Below, one piece after another: positions 34,865 to 43,155 of a DNA stretch of 64,000 nt (position 1 is the stretch's first letter; the number at the start of each line of letters is the position of its first letter). Location: NCBI RefSeq assembly GCF_001613265.1, contig NZ_BDCA01000021.1, positions 82,827 through 146,826 on the forward strand, written 5' to 3'. The DNA comes from Nocardia vermiculata NBRC 100427. GTDB taxonomy: Bacteria > Actinomycetota > Actinomycetes > Mycobacteriales > Mycobacteriaceae. Made by a program: the position numbers and the translations under genes. Under the pieces are notes generated by a model. That model saw nothing but the letters and a program-made list of their open reading frames with translations, was not told the origin of the DNA and did not search any database.

Positions 34865-36199
34865 ATGAACGGTCCAGGGTTCACCCCCACCCAGCTGGCT
34901 GCCCGGGCCGCCTACCTGCTGCGCGGCAACGACCTGGGCACGATGACGAGCGCCGCGCCCAAGCTGTATCCGCACATGTGGAGCTGGGATGCGGCATTCG
35001 TCGCGGTCGGGCTGGCGCCACTGAGCGTGGAACGCGCCGTGGTGGAGCTCGACACGTTGTTGTCCGCGCAATGGCGCAACGGCATGATTCCGCACATCGT
35101 GTTCGCGAACGGGGTGGACGGCTATTTCCCTGGCCCGTCCCGCTGGGAATGCCGCAAGCTGGCAGCCAACGCGCCCGACGGTCCGGATACCTCCGGCATC
35201 ACCCAGCCGCCCGTACACGCGATCGCGGTGCAGCGCATTCTCGACCATTCCCGTCGCCACGGGCGCACCACCAGGACGGTTGCCGCGGAGTTCCTGAATC
35301 GGCGGTGGCCGGATCTGATGCGCTGGCATCGCTGGCTGGCCCACTCCCGCGATCCGAAACAGCACGGCCGGATCACCCTGTATCACGGCTGGGAGTCCGG
35401 GATGGACAATTCACCACGCTGGGACCGCGCCTACGCGAATGTGGTGGTGGGCGATCTGCCGCCGTATCAGCGCGCCGATCTCGACGTGGTCGATCCGGCG
35501 CAGCGCCCCTCGGACCGTGAATACGACCGCTATCTGTGGCTGGTGGAGCAGATGCGCCGGTGCGGGTACGACGACTTCCTGCAGGCGTCCACCATGAGCT
35601 TCGCGGTGGAGGACGTATTCGTCACCGCGATTTTCGCGCTGGCCTGCGATGTGCTGGCGGGAATCGGCGAGGACTACCGGATGCCGAATTCCGATGTGCG
35701 CGAATTGTACGAATGGGCGGATTATTTCCGTGCCGGCGTAATCGAGACGACCGATCCGCGATCCGGGGCGGCCCGCGATTTCGATATTCGGGCCGACCGC
35801 TGGATCGATACCGAAACGCTGGCCATGTTCGCGCCGCTGCTGTGCGGCGGCCTGCCGCGCAGTACCGAGCGCGCGCTGCTGCGCCTGTTCGAAGGACCAC
35901 GCTTCTGCGGCCATCCCGATCTGCGGTACGCCCTGCCGCCGTCGACCTCACCGGTTGCGAAGGATTTCCGCGCCCGCGAATACTGGCGCGGGCCGGTGTG
36001 GCCCGTGATGAGCTGGCTGTTCTCCTGGGTCTTCGCCCGCCGCGGCTGGGCGGAACGGTCGTTCATGCTGCGCGCGGAAGGGCTTCGCCAGGCCGGTGAC
36101 GGCAGCTTCGCGGAGTACTACGAACCGTTCACAGGCGAGCCGCTGGGCAGTATGCAGCAGTCGTGGACCGCGGCGGCAGTGCTGGACTGGCTGGGCTGA
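34865..36199 (+). CDS. ggh: Glucosylglycerate hydrolase (GH63)
   Basis: 444 residues, closely matching the mycobacterial glucosylglycerate hydrolase that splits the compatible solute glucosylglycerate into glucose and glycerate when nitrogen returns. Matching stretches include GFTPTQLAARAAYLLRGNDL, YPHMWSWDAAFVAVGL, ITQPPVHAIAVQRIL, the catalytic-acid region LYHGWESGMDNSPRWD, and the base region EYYEPFTGEPLGSMQQSW. ATG 34865 with AGAGGG before it. The glycerate kinase at 17-18 kb could use the released glycerate. A mannosylglycerate hydrolase activity is the alternative within the family. Confidence 0.92.
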   Translation: MNGPGFTPTQLAARAAYLLRGNDLGTMTSAAPKLYPHMWSWDAAFVAVGLAPLSVERAVVELDTLLSAQWRNGMIPHIVFANGVDGYFPGPSRWECRKLAANAPDGPDTSGITQPPVHAIAVQRILDHSRRHGRTTRTVAAEFLNRRWPDLMRWHRWLAHSRDPKQHGRITLYHGWESGMDNSPRWDRAYANVVVGDLPPYQRADLDVVDPAQRPSDREYDRYLWLVEQMRRCGYDDFLQASTMSFAVEDVFVTAIFALACDVLAGIGEDYRMPNSDVRELYEWADYFRAGVIETTDPRSGAARDFDIRADRWIDTETLAMFAPLLCGGLPRSTERALLRLFEGPRFCGHPDLRYALPPSTSPVAKDFRAREYWRGPVWPVMSWLFSWVFARRGWAERSFMLRAEGLRQAGDGSFAEYYEPFTGEPLGSMQQSWTAAAVLDWLG

Positions 36200-36290
36200 G
36201 CAGCACATCCGCTCACTCACAGCTATCGATCTTCACAGTTCCCGTCGTTGACCCTGGCCCCAGCGACCTCCGCTGTTTACTCTCTTATCC

Positions 36291-37061
36291 ATGTATCGAC
36301 GCACCGTGGCTCGTCCGAAAGTTCGTCGCTTCTCCGCAGCGCTCCCGCTGCTTGCGGTTGCCGGCATATTCTCGGCAACCGGAATCGCCCAGGCCGGGCC
36401 GACCGGGCCGGACGTCTCGTCCTGGCAGCACATCGACGGGCGGCTGATCGACTGGTTCGCCGTGCGCGCGTCCGGGCACCAGTTCGCCATGGTCAAGGCG
36501 ACCGAGGGCCTGGACTACGTCAACCCCTACTTCGTCCCGGACAGCGTGCTGATGCGCGCGGCCGGCGTAGCGCGCGGGACCTACCATTACGCCCGCCCGG
36601 AATTGCCGCCGGAACCGCAGGCCGCGCTCTACGCCGCCGCCGTACTGGGCCAGAACGGCCCCCTGGATCTGCCCCCGGTGCTCGATATGGAGAATTCCGG
36701 CGGACTGCCACCCGCCGCCCTGATCGACTGGACCCACCGCTACCTGAATACGGTGCAGGCCCTCACCGGCCGGGTCCCGATCGTCTACACCTATCCCCGC
36801 TTCTGGCAGACCGCGATGGCCGATTCGAACGAATTCCACCGGTACCCGCTGTGGATCGCCGACTACCGGGGCAACGCACAGCCCGAGGTACCCGGCGGCT
36901 GGCCGACGTGGACGTTCTGGCAGACCACCGACTCCGGCAGCATCCCCGGCATCGCCGGCGGCACCGATGTCAACGTCTACAGCGGCGCCCAGGGCGATTT
37001 CGCGCAGTACGCCAATTTCCCGTTCGCGGGCAGCAGTTCGGGCAGCGCCGGCAGCAGCTGA
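36291..37061 (+). CDS. Secreted GH25 muramidase (lysozyme)
   Basis: 256 residues. Sec signal peptide (PLLAVAGIFSATGIAQA) precedes a GH25 domain that hydrolyses MurNAc-GlcNAc bonds of peptidoglycan. Catalytic acidic residues are in GPDVSSWQ at the start of the mature protein and in VLDMENSG near residue 130; the barrel continues through VYTYPRFW, PLWIADYRG and WTFWQTTDSG. The tail is a short Ser/Gly run. About 90 bp separate it from ggh. Could be autolysin or interbacterial enzyme. Confidence 0.92.
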   Translation: MYRRTVARPKVRRFSAALPLLAVAGIFSATGIAQAGPTGPDVSSWQHIDGRLIDWFAVRASGHQFAMVKATEGLDYVNPYFVPDSVLMRAAGVARGTYHYARPELPPEPQAALYAAAVLGQNGPLDLPPVLDMENSGGLPPAALIDWTHRYLNTVQALTGRVPIVYTYPRFWQTAMADSNEFHRYPLWIADYRGNAQPEVPGGWPTWTFWQTTDSGSIPGIAGGTDVNVYSGAQGDFAQYANFPFAGSSSGSAGSS

Positions 37062-37214
37062 GTCGGCTTCGCCCACAGCGAAAACGAACGGTAGCAAGGC
37101 CTTCCGGGACATTATCCGGCGCTCGACGCTGCCCGCCGCTACGCCGGCGCGGGTAGCCTCGGCAACGGCCGGCGACCGGCCGCGACGACAAGCTCACCCG
37201 ACGAAGGAGCAGAT

Positions 37215-38009
37215 ATGAGTCGACCGGTTCGAATCGGAGTGCAGTTGCAGCCCCAGCACGCCCCCGACTACGGACTGATCCGCGATGCGGTGCTGCGGGC
37301 CGAAGACGCGGGTGTGGATATCGTCTTCAACTGGGACCACTTCTATCCGCTCTACGGTGACCCCGAGGGTGCGCATTTCGAATGCTGGACCATGCTGGGC
37401 GCGATCGCCGAGCAGACCGAGCGGGTCGAACTCGGCGCCCTGGTCACCGGTGGTGGGTACCGCAATCCCGATCTGCTCGCCGATATGGCCCGCACCGTCG
37501 ACCACATCTCCGGCGGCCGGTTGATCCTGGGGATCGGGGCCGGCTGGTTCCAGAAGGACTACGACCAGTACGGCTACGAATTCGGCACTCCGGGCACCCG
37601 GCTGGCACTGCTGAAGGACTACCTCGCCCGCATCGATGCCCGACTCGGCAAGCTGAACCCACAGCCGGTACACCGGATTCCGATCCTGATCGGCGGTGGC
37701 GGTGAGCGAAAGACGTTGCGGCTGGTGGCCGAATACGCCGACATCTGGCACAGTTTCGCCGATCTCGAAGTGCTGGAGCGGAAGTCGAAGATCCTCGCCG
37801 AACATTGCGCGGACGTCGGCACCGAAGCCGGCCGGATCGAGAAGTCGGTGTCGTGGCCTGGAGCCGACGACGCCGCGGCATTCGTCGAGGCCGGCGCCAC
37901 CCTGTTCACGGTCGGAGTCGGCGGCCCCGAGTACGACCTGAGCGAGGTGCGCGAGGCGATCGCCTGGCGTGACTCGGTCAATCCGGAACCGGTCACCGGA
38001 ATCGCCTGA
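37215..38009 (+). CDS. LLM-class F420-dependent oxidoreductase
   Basis: 264 residues in the luciferase-like monooxygenase fold. Visible family elements are IGVQLQPQHAPDYGLIRDAVLRAEDAGVDIVFNWDHF near the N-terminus, LGALVTGGGYRNPDLLADMARTVDHISGGRLILGIGAGWF, and the phosphate-binding IPILIGGGGERKTLRLVAEYADIWH. The pattern fits actinobacterial F420-dependent subfamilies. Strong AAGGAG ribosome site before ATG 37215. Substrate unknown. Confidence 0.9.
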   Translation: MSRPVRIGVQLQPQHAPDYGLIRDAVLRAEDAGVDIVFNWDHFYPLYGDPEGAHFECWTMLGAIAEQTERVELGALVTGGGYRNPDLLADMARTVDHISGGRLILGIGAGWFQKDYDQYGYEFGTPGTRLALLKDYLARIDARLGKLNPQPVHRIPILIGGGGERKTLRLVAEYADIWHSFADLEVLERKSKILAEHCADVGTEAGRIEKSVSWPGADDAAAFVEAGATLFTVGVGGPEYDLSEVREAIAWRDSVNPEPVTGIA

Positions 38010-38139
38010 GTTCCACCCCCCGGGGGTCTCGAATCACCGCGATTCGATGTCTTCCCCGGGTGCGGTAGCAGCACCGGCACGTCGCCGTGACGTGCCGGTC
38101 ACGCTCGACACGCCGAGGCCAGCGCTAGGGTTCTCGGCT

Positions 38140-39933
38140 ATGGCCCGTTTGCCCGCCTCGCGTCCGCGCGTCGTCATCGCCCTGCTGGCGGTGCTGATGC
38201 TGCTGTTCGCCGTTGCCTGTAGCTCCGACAGCGGCAACACCACGACCGCGGACCTGTGCGCGCCGCCGGGACCGTCGGCCGCCGCACCCGCACCCGCGAA
38301 CGTGGCAGGCGGGGAAGCCGCGGGCGTCGACCGCTACACCACCGCGACGACCGAACCACTCGACTCGATCGACATCAACCAGCTCGGCCTGGCGCAGCCC
38401 GGTGTGCTCAATGTCGGCACGCTGTCGGACGCGCCGCCCAGTATCTGCGTCAATTCCGCGGGCGCCTTCACCGGCTTCGACAACGAACTGCTGAAGGCCG
38501 TGGCCGAGAAGATCGGCCTGCGGGTGCAGTTCTCCGGCACCGAATTCGCCTCCCTGCTGTCGCTGGTGTCGACGGGCCGGTTCGATGCCGGGTCGTCGAG
38601 CATCACCACCACCGACGAACGGCGGCGCGAGGTCGGGTTCACCAACGGTTATGACTTCGGCTACTTCTCGCTGGTCGTCCCCACCGGCAGCCCGATCACC
38701 GCATTCACCGATCTGAAGCCCGGGATGCGCGTCGGCGTGGTGCAGGGCACGGTACAAGACGAGTACGTGACCGGCACCCTGCACCTGGATCCGGTGAAAT
38801 ACCCCGACTACAACACCGCCTACGCGAATTTGAAGACGGGACAGATCGACGCCTGGGTCGCGCCGTCACAACAGGCCACCGGGGCGATCAAACCGGGTGA
38901 CCCGACCACCATCGTGCAGAACACCTTCAGCCTGGACAATTTCGTCGGCTGGGCGGTGCGCAAGAACAATCAGCCGCTGATCGACGCACTCAACGCGGGC
39001 CTCGACGCGGTGATCGCCGATGGCACCTATGCCGAGCTCTACTCGAACTGGGTGCCACGACCGCTGCCGCCGGGCTGGAAGCCGGGCTCCAAATCCGCGC
39101 CGACACCGCAGCTTCCGGACTTCGAGAAGATTGCCGCGGAGAACCGGCACACCGATCAGTCGGCGGCACCGAAATCCACTCTGCAGCAGTTGAAGGACAC
39201 CTTCTTCAACTGGTCGCTGTATCGGCAGGCATTTCCGGACCTGTTCAAGACCGGGCTGCCGAATACCCTGATCCTGGCGCTGGTTTCGGGCGTCCTCGGA
39301 ACTCTGATCGGCATATTGCTGGCCGTGGCAGGGATTTCGCGCACCCGCTGGCTGCGCTGGCCGGCGCGGGTCTACACCGACATCTTCCGTGGGCTGCCCG
39401 CGGTGGTGATCATCCTGCTGATCGGACTGGGCGTCGGACCGGTGGTGAAGGGCCTGACCGGCAACAATCCGTACTGGCTCGGTGCGGTGGCGCTGGCACT
39501 GCTGTCCTCGGCGTATATCGGCGAAATCTTCCGCTCCGGAATCCAGTCGGTGGAAGCGGGTCAGCTCGAGGCGGCTCGCGCGATCGGATTCGGTTACCGC
39601 CAGGCCATGACGCTGGTCGTGATTCCGCAGGGTATCCGCCGCGTCCTCCCCGCGTTGATGAATCAATTCATCGCCCTGATCAAGGATTCCTCGCTGATCT
39701 ATTTCCTGGGTCTGCTGGCCACCCAACGGGAGTTGTTCGCCGTGGGGCGCGACCTGAATTCGCAGACGGGCAATCTGTCGCCACTGGTGGCCGCGGGCCT
39801 GGTGTATCTGATCCTCACCATTCCACTCACCCACCTGGTCAATTACATCGATCGGCGGTTGCGGACCGGGCGCGCCGAGGCCGCCGCGGCCGAAGTGGAG
39901 CAGGCGGTTGTCACGGAAGGGCGCGGAGCATGA
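38140..39933 (+). CDS. Fused polar amino-acid ABC transporter: lipoprotein binding domain plus permease
   Basis: 597 residues. Lipobox FAVAC with lipid Cys at 27, then a type 3 solute-binding domain (about 70-330; VGTLSDAPPSICVNSAGAFTGFDNELLKAVAEKIG, STGRFDAGSSSITTTDERR) of the polar amino-acid family. A linker of about 60 residues leads to a permease domain (about 385-590) with five helices and the EAA loop EAGQLEAARAIGFGYRQAMTLVVIP. Binding protein and membrane domain in one chain is a known actinobacterial and Gram-positive arrangement (GlnH-GlnP type). The ATPase gene overlaps its stop by four bases. Likely substrate is glutamine, glutamate or another polar amino acid. Confidence 0.92.
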   Translation: MARLPASRPRVVIALLAVLMLLFAVACSSDSGNTTTADLCAPPGPSAAAPAPANVAGGEAAGVDRYTTATTEPLDSIDINQLGLAQPGVLNVGTLSDAPPSICVNSAGAFTGFDNELLKAVAEKIGLRVQFSGTEFASLLSLVSTGRFDAGSSSITTTDERRREVGFTNGYDFGYFSLVVPTGSPITAFTDLKPGMRVGVVQGTVQDEYVTGTLHLDPVKYPDYNTAYANLKTGQIDAWVAPSQQATGAIKPGDPTTIVQNTFSLDNFVGWAVRKNNQPLIDALNAGLDAVIADGTYAELYSNWVPRPLPPGWKPGSKSAPTPQLPDFEKIAAENRHTDQSAAPKSTLQQLKDTFFNWSLYRQAFPDLFKTGLPNTLILALVSGVLGTLIGILLAVAGISRTRWLRWPARVYTDIFRGLPAVVIILLIGLGVGPVVKGLTGNNPYWLGAVALALLSSAYIGEIFRSGIQSVEAGQLEAARAIGFGYRQAMTLVVIPQGIRRVLPALMNQFIALIKDSSLIYFLGLLATQRELFAVGRDLNSQTGNLSPLVAAGLVYLILTIPLTHLVNYIDRRLRTGRAEAAAAEVEQAVVTEGRGA

Positions 39934-39977
39934 GCGACCAGGACAACACCGGCATGAGCGACCAGGACAACACCGGC
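39930..39977 (+). repeat. Perfect 24-bp tandem duplication
   Basis: Bases 39930-39953 and 39954-39977 are identical, each encoding MSDQDNTG; a degenerate third unit (ATGAGCGATGATAAGGGC) follows. The unit is a multiple of three, keeps the frame, and repeats the start codon. Confidence 0.95.
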
Positions 39978-40754
39978 ATGAGCGATGATAAGGGCTCGAG
40001 CGTGAGCGACAAGAACGCCGGCGCGCGGCGCAGTTCCTCCCTGTCCGGCGTGGACCTGCACCTGACACTGGGCGGCAACCACATCCTGCGCGGCGTCGAC
40101 CTCCATGTGGACGCCGGCCACACCACCACCGTCATCGGCCCCTCCGGCTCCGGAAAATCCACCGTCCTGCGCGTGCTCAACCGCCTGCACGAACCCGATT
40201 CCGGCGACGTGCTGATCGACGGTGTTTCGGTGCTCGGCGAGAATCCGGACCGGTTACGTCGCCGCATCGGCATGGTGTTCCAGCAATTCAACCTGTTCCC
40301 GCACAAATCGGTTGTCGAGAATGTGGCACTGGGTCCCCGCAAATTGCTGGGCCTGAGCAAGGACGCCGCCCGGGCGCTGGCCCTCGAACAGCTGGAAACG
40401 GTCGGCTTGGCCGCCCGCGCCGACACTCGCCCCGGCAACCTGTCCGGTGGCCAGCAACAACGCGTGGCAATTGCCCGCGCGCTGGCGATGAAACCGGAAC
40501 TGATGCTGTTCGACGAGGCCACCTCGGCCCTGGACCCGGAACTGGTGAAGGGCGTGCTGTCGCTGATGGCCGACCTGGCCTCGGGCGGCATGACCATGAT
40601 CGTGGTAACCCACGAAATGGGCTTCGCCCGTTCGGTTTCCGACAGCGTGGTGTTCATGGACCAGGGCAAGGTGGTCGAGTCCGGCGCTCCGGACCGCATC
40701 TTCGATAATCCGGAAACCCCCCGCCTGCAACAGTTCCTGTCTCAGATCCTGTAG
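39930..40754 (+). CDS. Amino-acid ABC transporter ATP-binding protein (GlnQ type)
   Basis: 274 residues. Walker A GPSGSGKST, Q-loop VFQQFNLFPH, signature LSGGQQQR, Walker B LMLFDEATSALDPE and H-loop THEM are intact, so it should power the fused binding/permease protein. ATG overlaps the preceding stop (ATGA). The N-terminus carries a perfect 24-bp tandem repeat that duplicates MSDQDNTG, giving extra in-frame ATG codons at 39954 and 39978; the conserved domain begins only near residue 38, so the true start may be any of them. Confidence 0.92.
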   Translation: MSDQDNTGMSDQDNTGMSDDKGSSVSDKNAGARRSSSLSGVDLHLTLGGNHILRGVDLHVDAGHTTTVIGPSGSGKSTVLRVLNRLHEPDSGDVLIDGVSVLGENPDRLRRRIGMVFQQFNLFPHKSVVENVALGPRKLLGLSKDAARALALEQLETVGLAARADTRPGNLSGGQQQRVAIARALAMKPELMLFDEATSALDPELVKGVLSLMADLASGGMTMIVVTHEMGFARSVSDSVVFMDQGKVVESGAPDRIFDNPETPRLQQFLSQIL

Positions 40755-40784
40755 ATGAAGGTCGGGCCCGGCAACGACATGGGC

Positions 40785-42464
40785 TCACTCGGGCCCGTCC
40801 CGAAGCGGGCGGAAGAATCTCCGGATGTCGTCCACCAACGGCCCCGGTTGCTCCGCCGCAGCGAAGTGGCCGTCCTGGCCGACCCCAGTGCACCGTGCGA
40901 TGACGGACTGGGACGGACGCAGGTGTTCCTCCTCCAGATAGAGGCGGGCCGAGGAGCCTACGGTCCCGGTGAGCCAGGACAACGTCACATCGGTCAGCAG
41001 ATAATCGCGGTTGACCACCTGATCGGGGCGCCTGGCAGGATCGACGCCGGCCTGAAACATGTCCAGGGTCCAGGCGAGCTGCCCGACAGGGGAGTCGCTC
41101 AGCGCATATCCGAGAGTCCGGGGGCGGGTGGATCGGGCCGCGCGGGTGCCCGTGCGCTGCTCGGAGAAGTGGGTGAGGCGCTCGCGCTCGTTGTCGGTCA
41201 GCGTGCCGGGGGCGTTCTCGGGCGGAGTCACGAACATGTTGACGTGCACGCCGACAACATGTTCGGGATCGACTGCCCCGAGGTGGTGGGAGATCGCGTA
41301 CCCGAGGGCACCGTAGCGCCGGTAGCCGAGCCGGTCCATCAACGCTGCGAAGGCGTGGGCGATGCGCCGGAGGTCCCATCCCTCATCGCTGAGTGGGGCG
41401 GAGAAACCGAAGCCGGGCGGCGACGGCGCAACCACATGGAAGGCATCGGCCGGGTCGGCCCCGTAGGCACGCGGGTCGGTGAGCGGGCCGATGATCTGCG
41501 TGAACTCGGCGACGGATCCGGGCCAGCCATGGTTGAGGATCAAGGGCAGTGCGTCGGGTTCAGGCGAACGAGCGTGCAGAAAATGGAGATCAGTGCCATC
41601 GATAGTGGTGATGAACTGCGGGAATGCGTTCAGCCGCTCCTCTTGGGCACGCCAATCGTAGCTGGTACGCCAGTACTCGGCCAGGTCACGAAGACAGTTC
41701 GGTGGGACGCCGTCGGACCAGTCGTTCCCGGACTGCCCGACAGGCCAGCGAGTGCGGGCCAGCCGTTCACGAAGATCGTCGAGATCCGCCTGTGGAATGC
41801 GGATCCGGAAGGGTCGGAGTTCCTCCGGAGCAGCGGCTGCGGGCCCGTTGGGTCCTGTCCCTGCGCCTGTATCGGCGGGCCCCACTACCGCATGCAGAAT
41901 GGCCAGGATCGACGACCGGAGGGCATCGTGCCGGAGCGGAAACGCGCTCGGACTCGCGATCTCGTCGAATGTGAGCCCATGCACGAGCGCCAGCACGAGG
42001 CGGGCGCCGTCCTCGGGGCGCTCCATGCCGATCGAGGTCAGAAGCCGGGACGCTCGGGCGAGGAAGCTGTCCCTGACGTCGATCAGCCCTGCGGCCAGAT
42101 CTGGCTGCTCGGCAGCCAGCAGCATGATCTCCAGTCGTGCCCGGGTGCGTTCGCGGGTAGGCCCCAGCCAATGCGCCAGCACGCCCGCAATCAGGTCGGC
42201 GCCCTGTGTCAGCAGCGGCGCGTCGGCGAGCTCCGGCGAGACCTCGGCCGCGTCGATGTCCGCGAGCTCGCCGACGGCGATGAATTCGACTATGCCCTCG
42301 AGCAGCGCCTTTCTGCTGCGGAAGTAGTAGCTGGCCGAGCCGGCGGGGAGCGCGGCACGAGTATCGACGGCACCATGGGACAGGCCGTGCAGACCATTGG
42401 AGGCGACGACGGCGATTGCGGCCTCGAGCAGTTTCATACGACGAGGCGGGCTGACGCTGGTCAT
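40785..42464 (-). CDS. TetR-family regulator fused to degenerate epoxide hydrolase
   Basis: 559 residues in one frame. Residues ~8-195 are a TetR regulator (HTH LEAAIAVVASNGLHGLSHGAV, then YYFRSRKALLEGIVEF, with a normal ligand-binding half). After a Gly/Pro linker comes an EHN domain (about 214-300, FRIRIPQADLDDLRERLARTRWP) and an epoxide-hydrolase alpha/beta domain: oxyanion HGWPGS at 312-317 and the late His at 533 (GHFAAAEQP). The nucleophile segment, normally a GGDWG-type turn, is missing between RYGA and LGYAISHHLG (about residue 386), and the region before the His is shortened, removing the acid loop. It cannot be a normal hydrolase. Starts inside the stop of the START-like gene (ATGA). 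Function probably regulatory, perhaps with the dead domain as sensor. Confidence 0.85.
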   Translation of the reverse strand: MTSVSPPRRMKLLEAAIAVVASNGLHGLSHGAVDTRAALPAGSASYYFRSRKALLEGIVEFIAVGELADIDAAEVSPELADAPLLTQGADLIAGVLAHWLGPTRERTRARLEIMLLAAEQPDLAAGLIDVRDSFLARASRLLTSIGMERPEDGARLVLALVHGLTFDEIASPSAFPLRHDALRSSILAILHAVVGPADTGAGTGPNGPAAAAPEELRPFRIRIPQADLDDLRERLARTRWPVGQSGNDWSDGVPPNCLRDLAEYWRTSYDWRAQEERLNAFPQFITTIDGTDLHFLHARSPEPDALPLILNHGWPGSVAEFTQIIGPLTDPRAYGADPADAFHVVAPSPPGFGFSAPLSDEGWDLRRIAHAFAALMDRLGYRRYGALGYAISHHLGAVDPEHVVGVHVNMFVTPPENAPGTLTDNERERLTHFSEQRTGTRAARSTRPRTLGYALSDSPVGQLAWTLDMFQAGVDPARRPDQVVNRDYLLTDVTLSWLTGTVGSSARLYLEEEHLRPSQSVIARCTGVGQDGHFAAAEQPGPLVDDIRRFFRPLRDGPE

Positions 42465-43027
42465 CGGCCGGTGCCATTCTTCTGGACGAGCCGGAGCGTG
42501 CGCTGCCGGAGTCGCCGCAGCATAGCTCGGCGGATCAGCCCGCTGAAGGGGCGGATGAGTATCCAGTAGGGGCGCATGGCCCGGCGGGCCTTGTCATCGG
42601 TGAAGCCGACGCGGGTGCTGGTGGTCGCCCGAGTCCGTCCATCCGGCAACTCCTCGAAGCACAGGTCTATGGTCGCTTTCCCATACCCGGGCTCGCTGAA
42701 ATCGCGGAAGTCCGCAGCGGCGATGTCGGCCCGATTCGCGTGTGCACCGAACTGCCACCATCGTCCGACCAGGCCCTCCACGAGCTGATGTGGTGGTTCC
42801 TCGGCCAATGGGATGAACATCTGTGGTAAATCGCGGTGCGTGTGTCCATGCCGGACGCGGGCGATCACGTCGCGTACACCGATCAGCAGCTTGGCGATGA
42901 GCGGGGGATCCGCAATGCTCATCCCCTGCCATGCGGCCCAGACCGCCTGCGGCGGCGCAGGTATCACCGTGGAGTGCCGCTCGACATAGGTCGCCGTGGA
43001 GAGGAAGTCTTCAGCCAGCGCGCTCAT
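42461..43027 (-). CDS. SRPBCC (START-like) superfamily protein
   Basis: 188 residues. Beta-rich N-terminal part (VERHSTVIPAPPQAVWAAWQGM) matches the ligand-binding entry of the SRPBCC fold, followed by VEGLVGRWWQFGAHANRADIA, GKATIDLCFEELPDGRTRATTSTRVGFTD and a basic C-terminal helix. No catalytic motif is known for this group; such proteins bind hydrophobic ligands. Precedes the TetR-hydrolase fusion gene in the same operon, and the operator-like repeats upstream imply co-regulation by the TetR domain. ATG 43027 has AGGTGG upstream; ATG 43036 is a weak alternative. Confidence 0.75.
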   Translation of the reverse strand: MSALAEDFLSTATYVERHSTVIPAPPQAVWAAWQGMSIADPPLIAKLLIGVRDVIARVRHGHTHRDLPQMFIPLAEEPPHQLVEGLVGRWWQFGAHANRADIAAADFRDFSEPGYGKATIDLCFEELPDGRTRATTSTRVGFTDDKARRAMRPYWILIRPFSGLIRRAMLRRLRQRTLRLVQKNGTGR

Positions 43028-43043
43028 ATTGCCCACCTTTGGA

Positions 43044-43079
43044 CTCTACGATTCTAGATTTACCTCTACGACTCTAGAG
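43044..43079. promoter_or_regulatory. Two CTCTA-N6-TAGA(G) operators in tandem
   Basis: CTCTACGATTCTAGAT at 43044-43059 and CTCTACGACTCTAGAG at 43064-43079 are direct repeats 20 bp apart. Each is itself a dyad: TCTA-N6-TAGA in the first, CTCTA-N6-TAGAG in the second. They lie just upstream of the START-like/TetR-fusion operon, the expected position for TetR autoregulation. Confidence 0.65.
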
Positions 43080-43155
43080 AAAGGCTTAGTGGCGGGCAAG
43101 TCCGCGCAGTTCGGGTTTCTCGATCCAGCGTGAGGACACGAGCCAACCGTTGGGA

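Noticed and set aside
40755..42569. 604-codon forward frame opposite the TetR fusion
   Set aside because: No recognisable domain; the minus strand carries clear TetR and EHN motifs.
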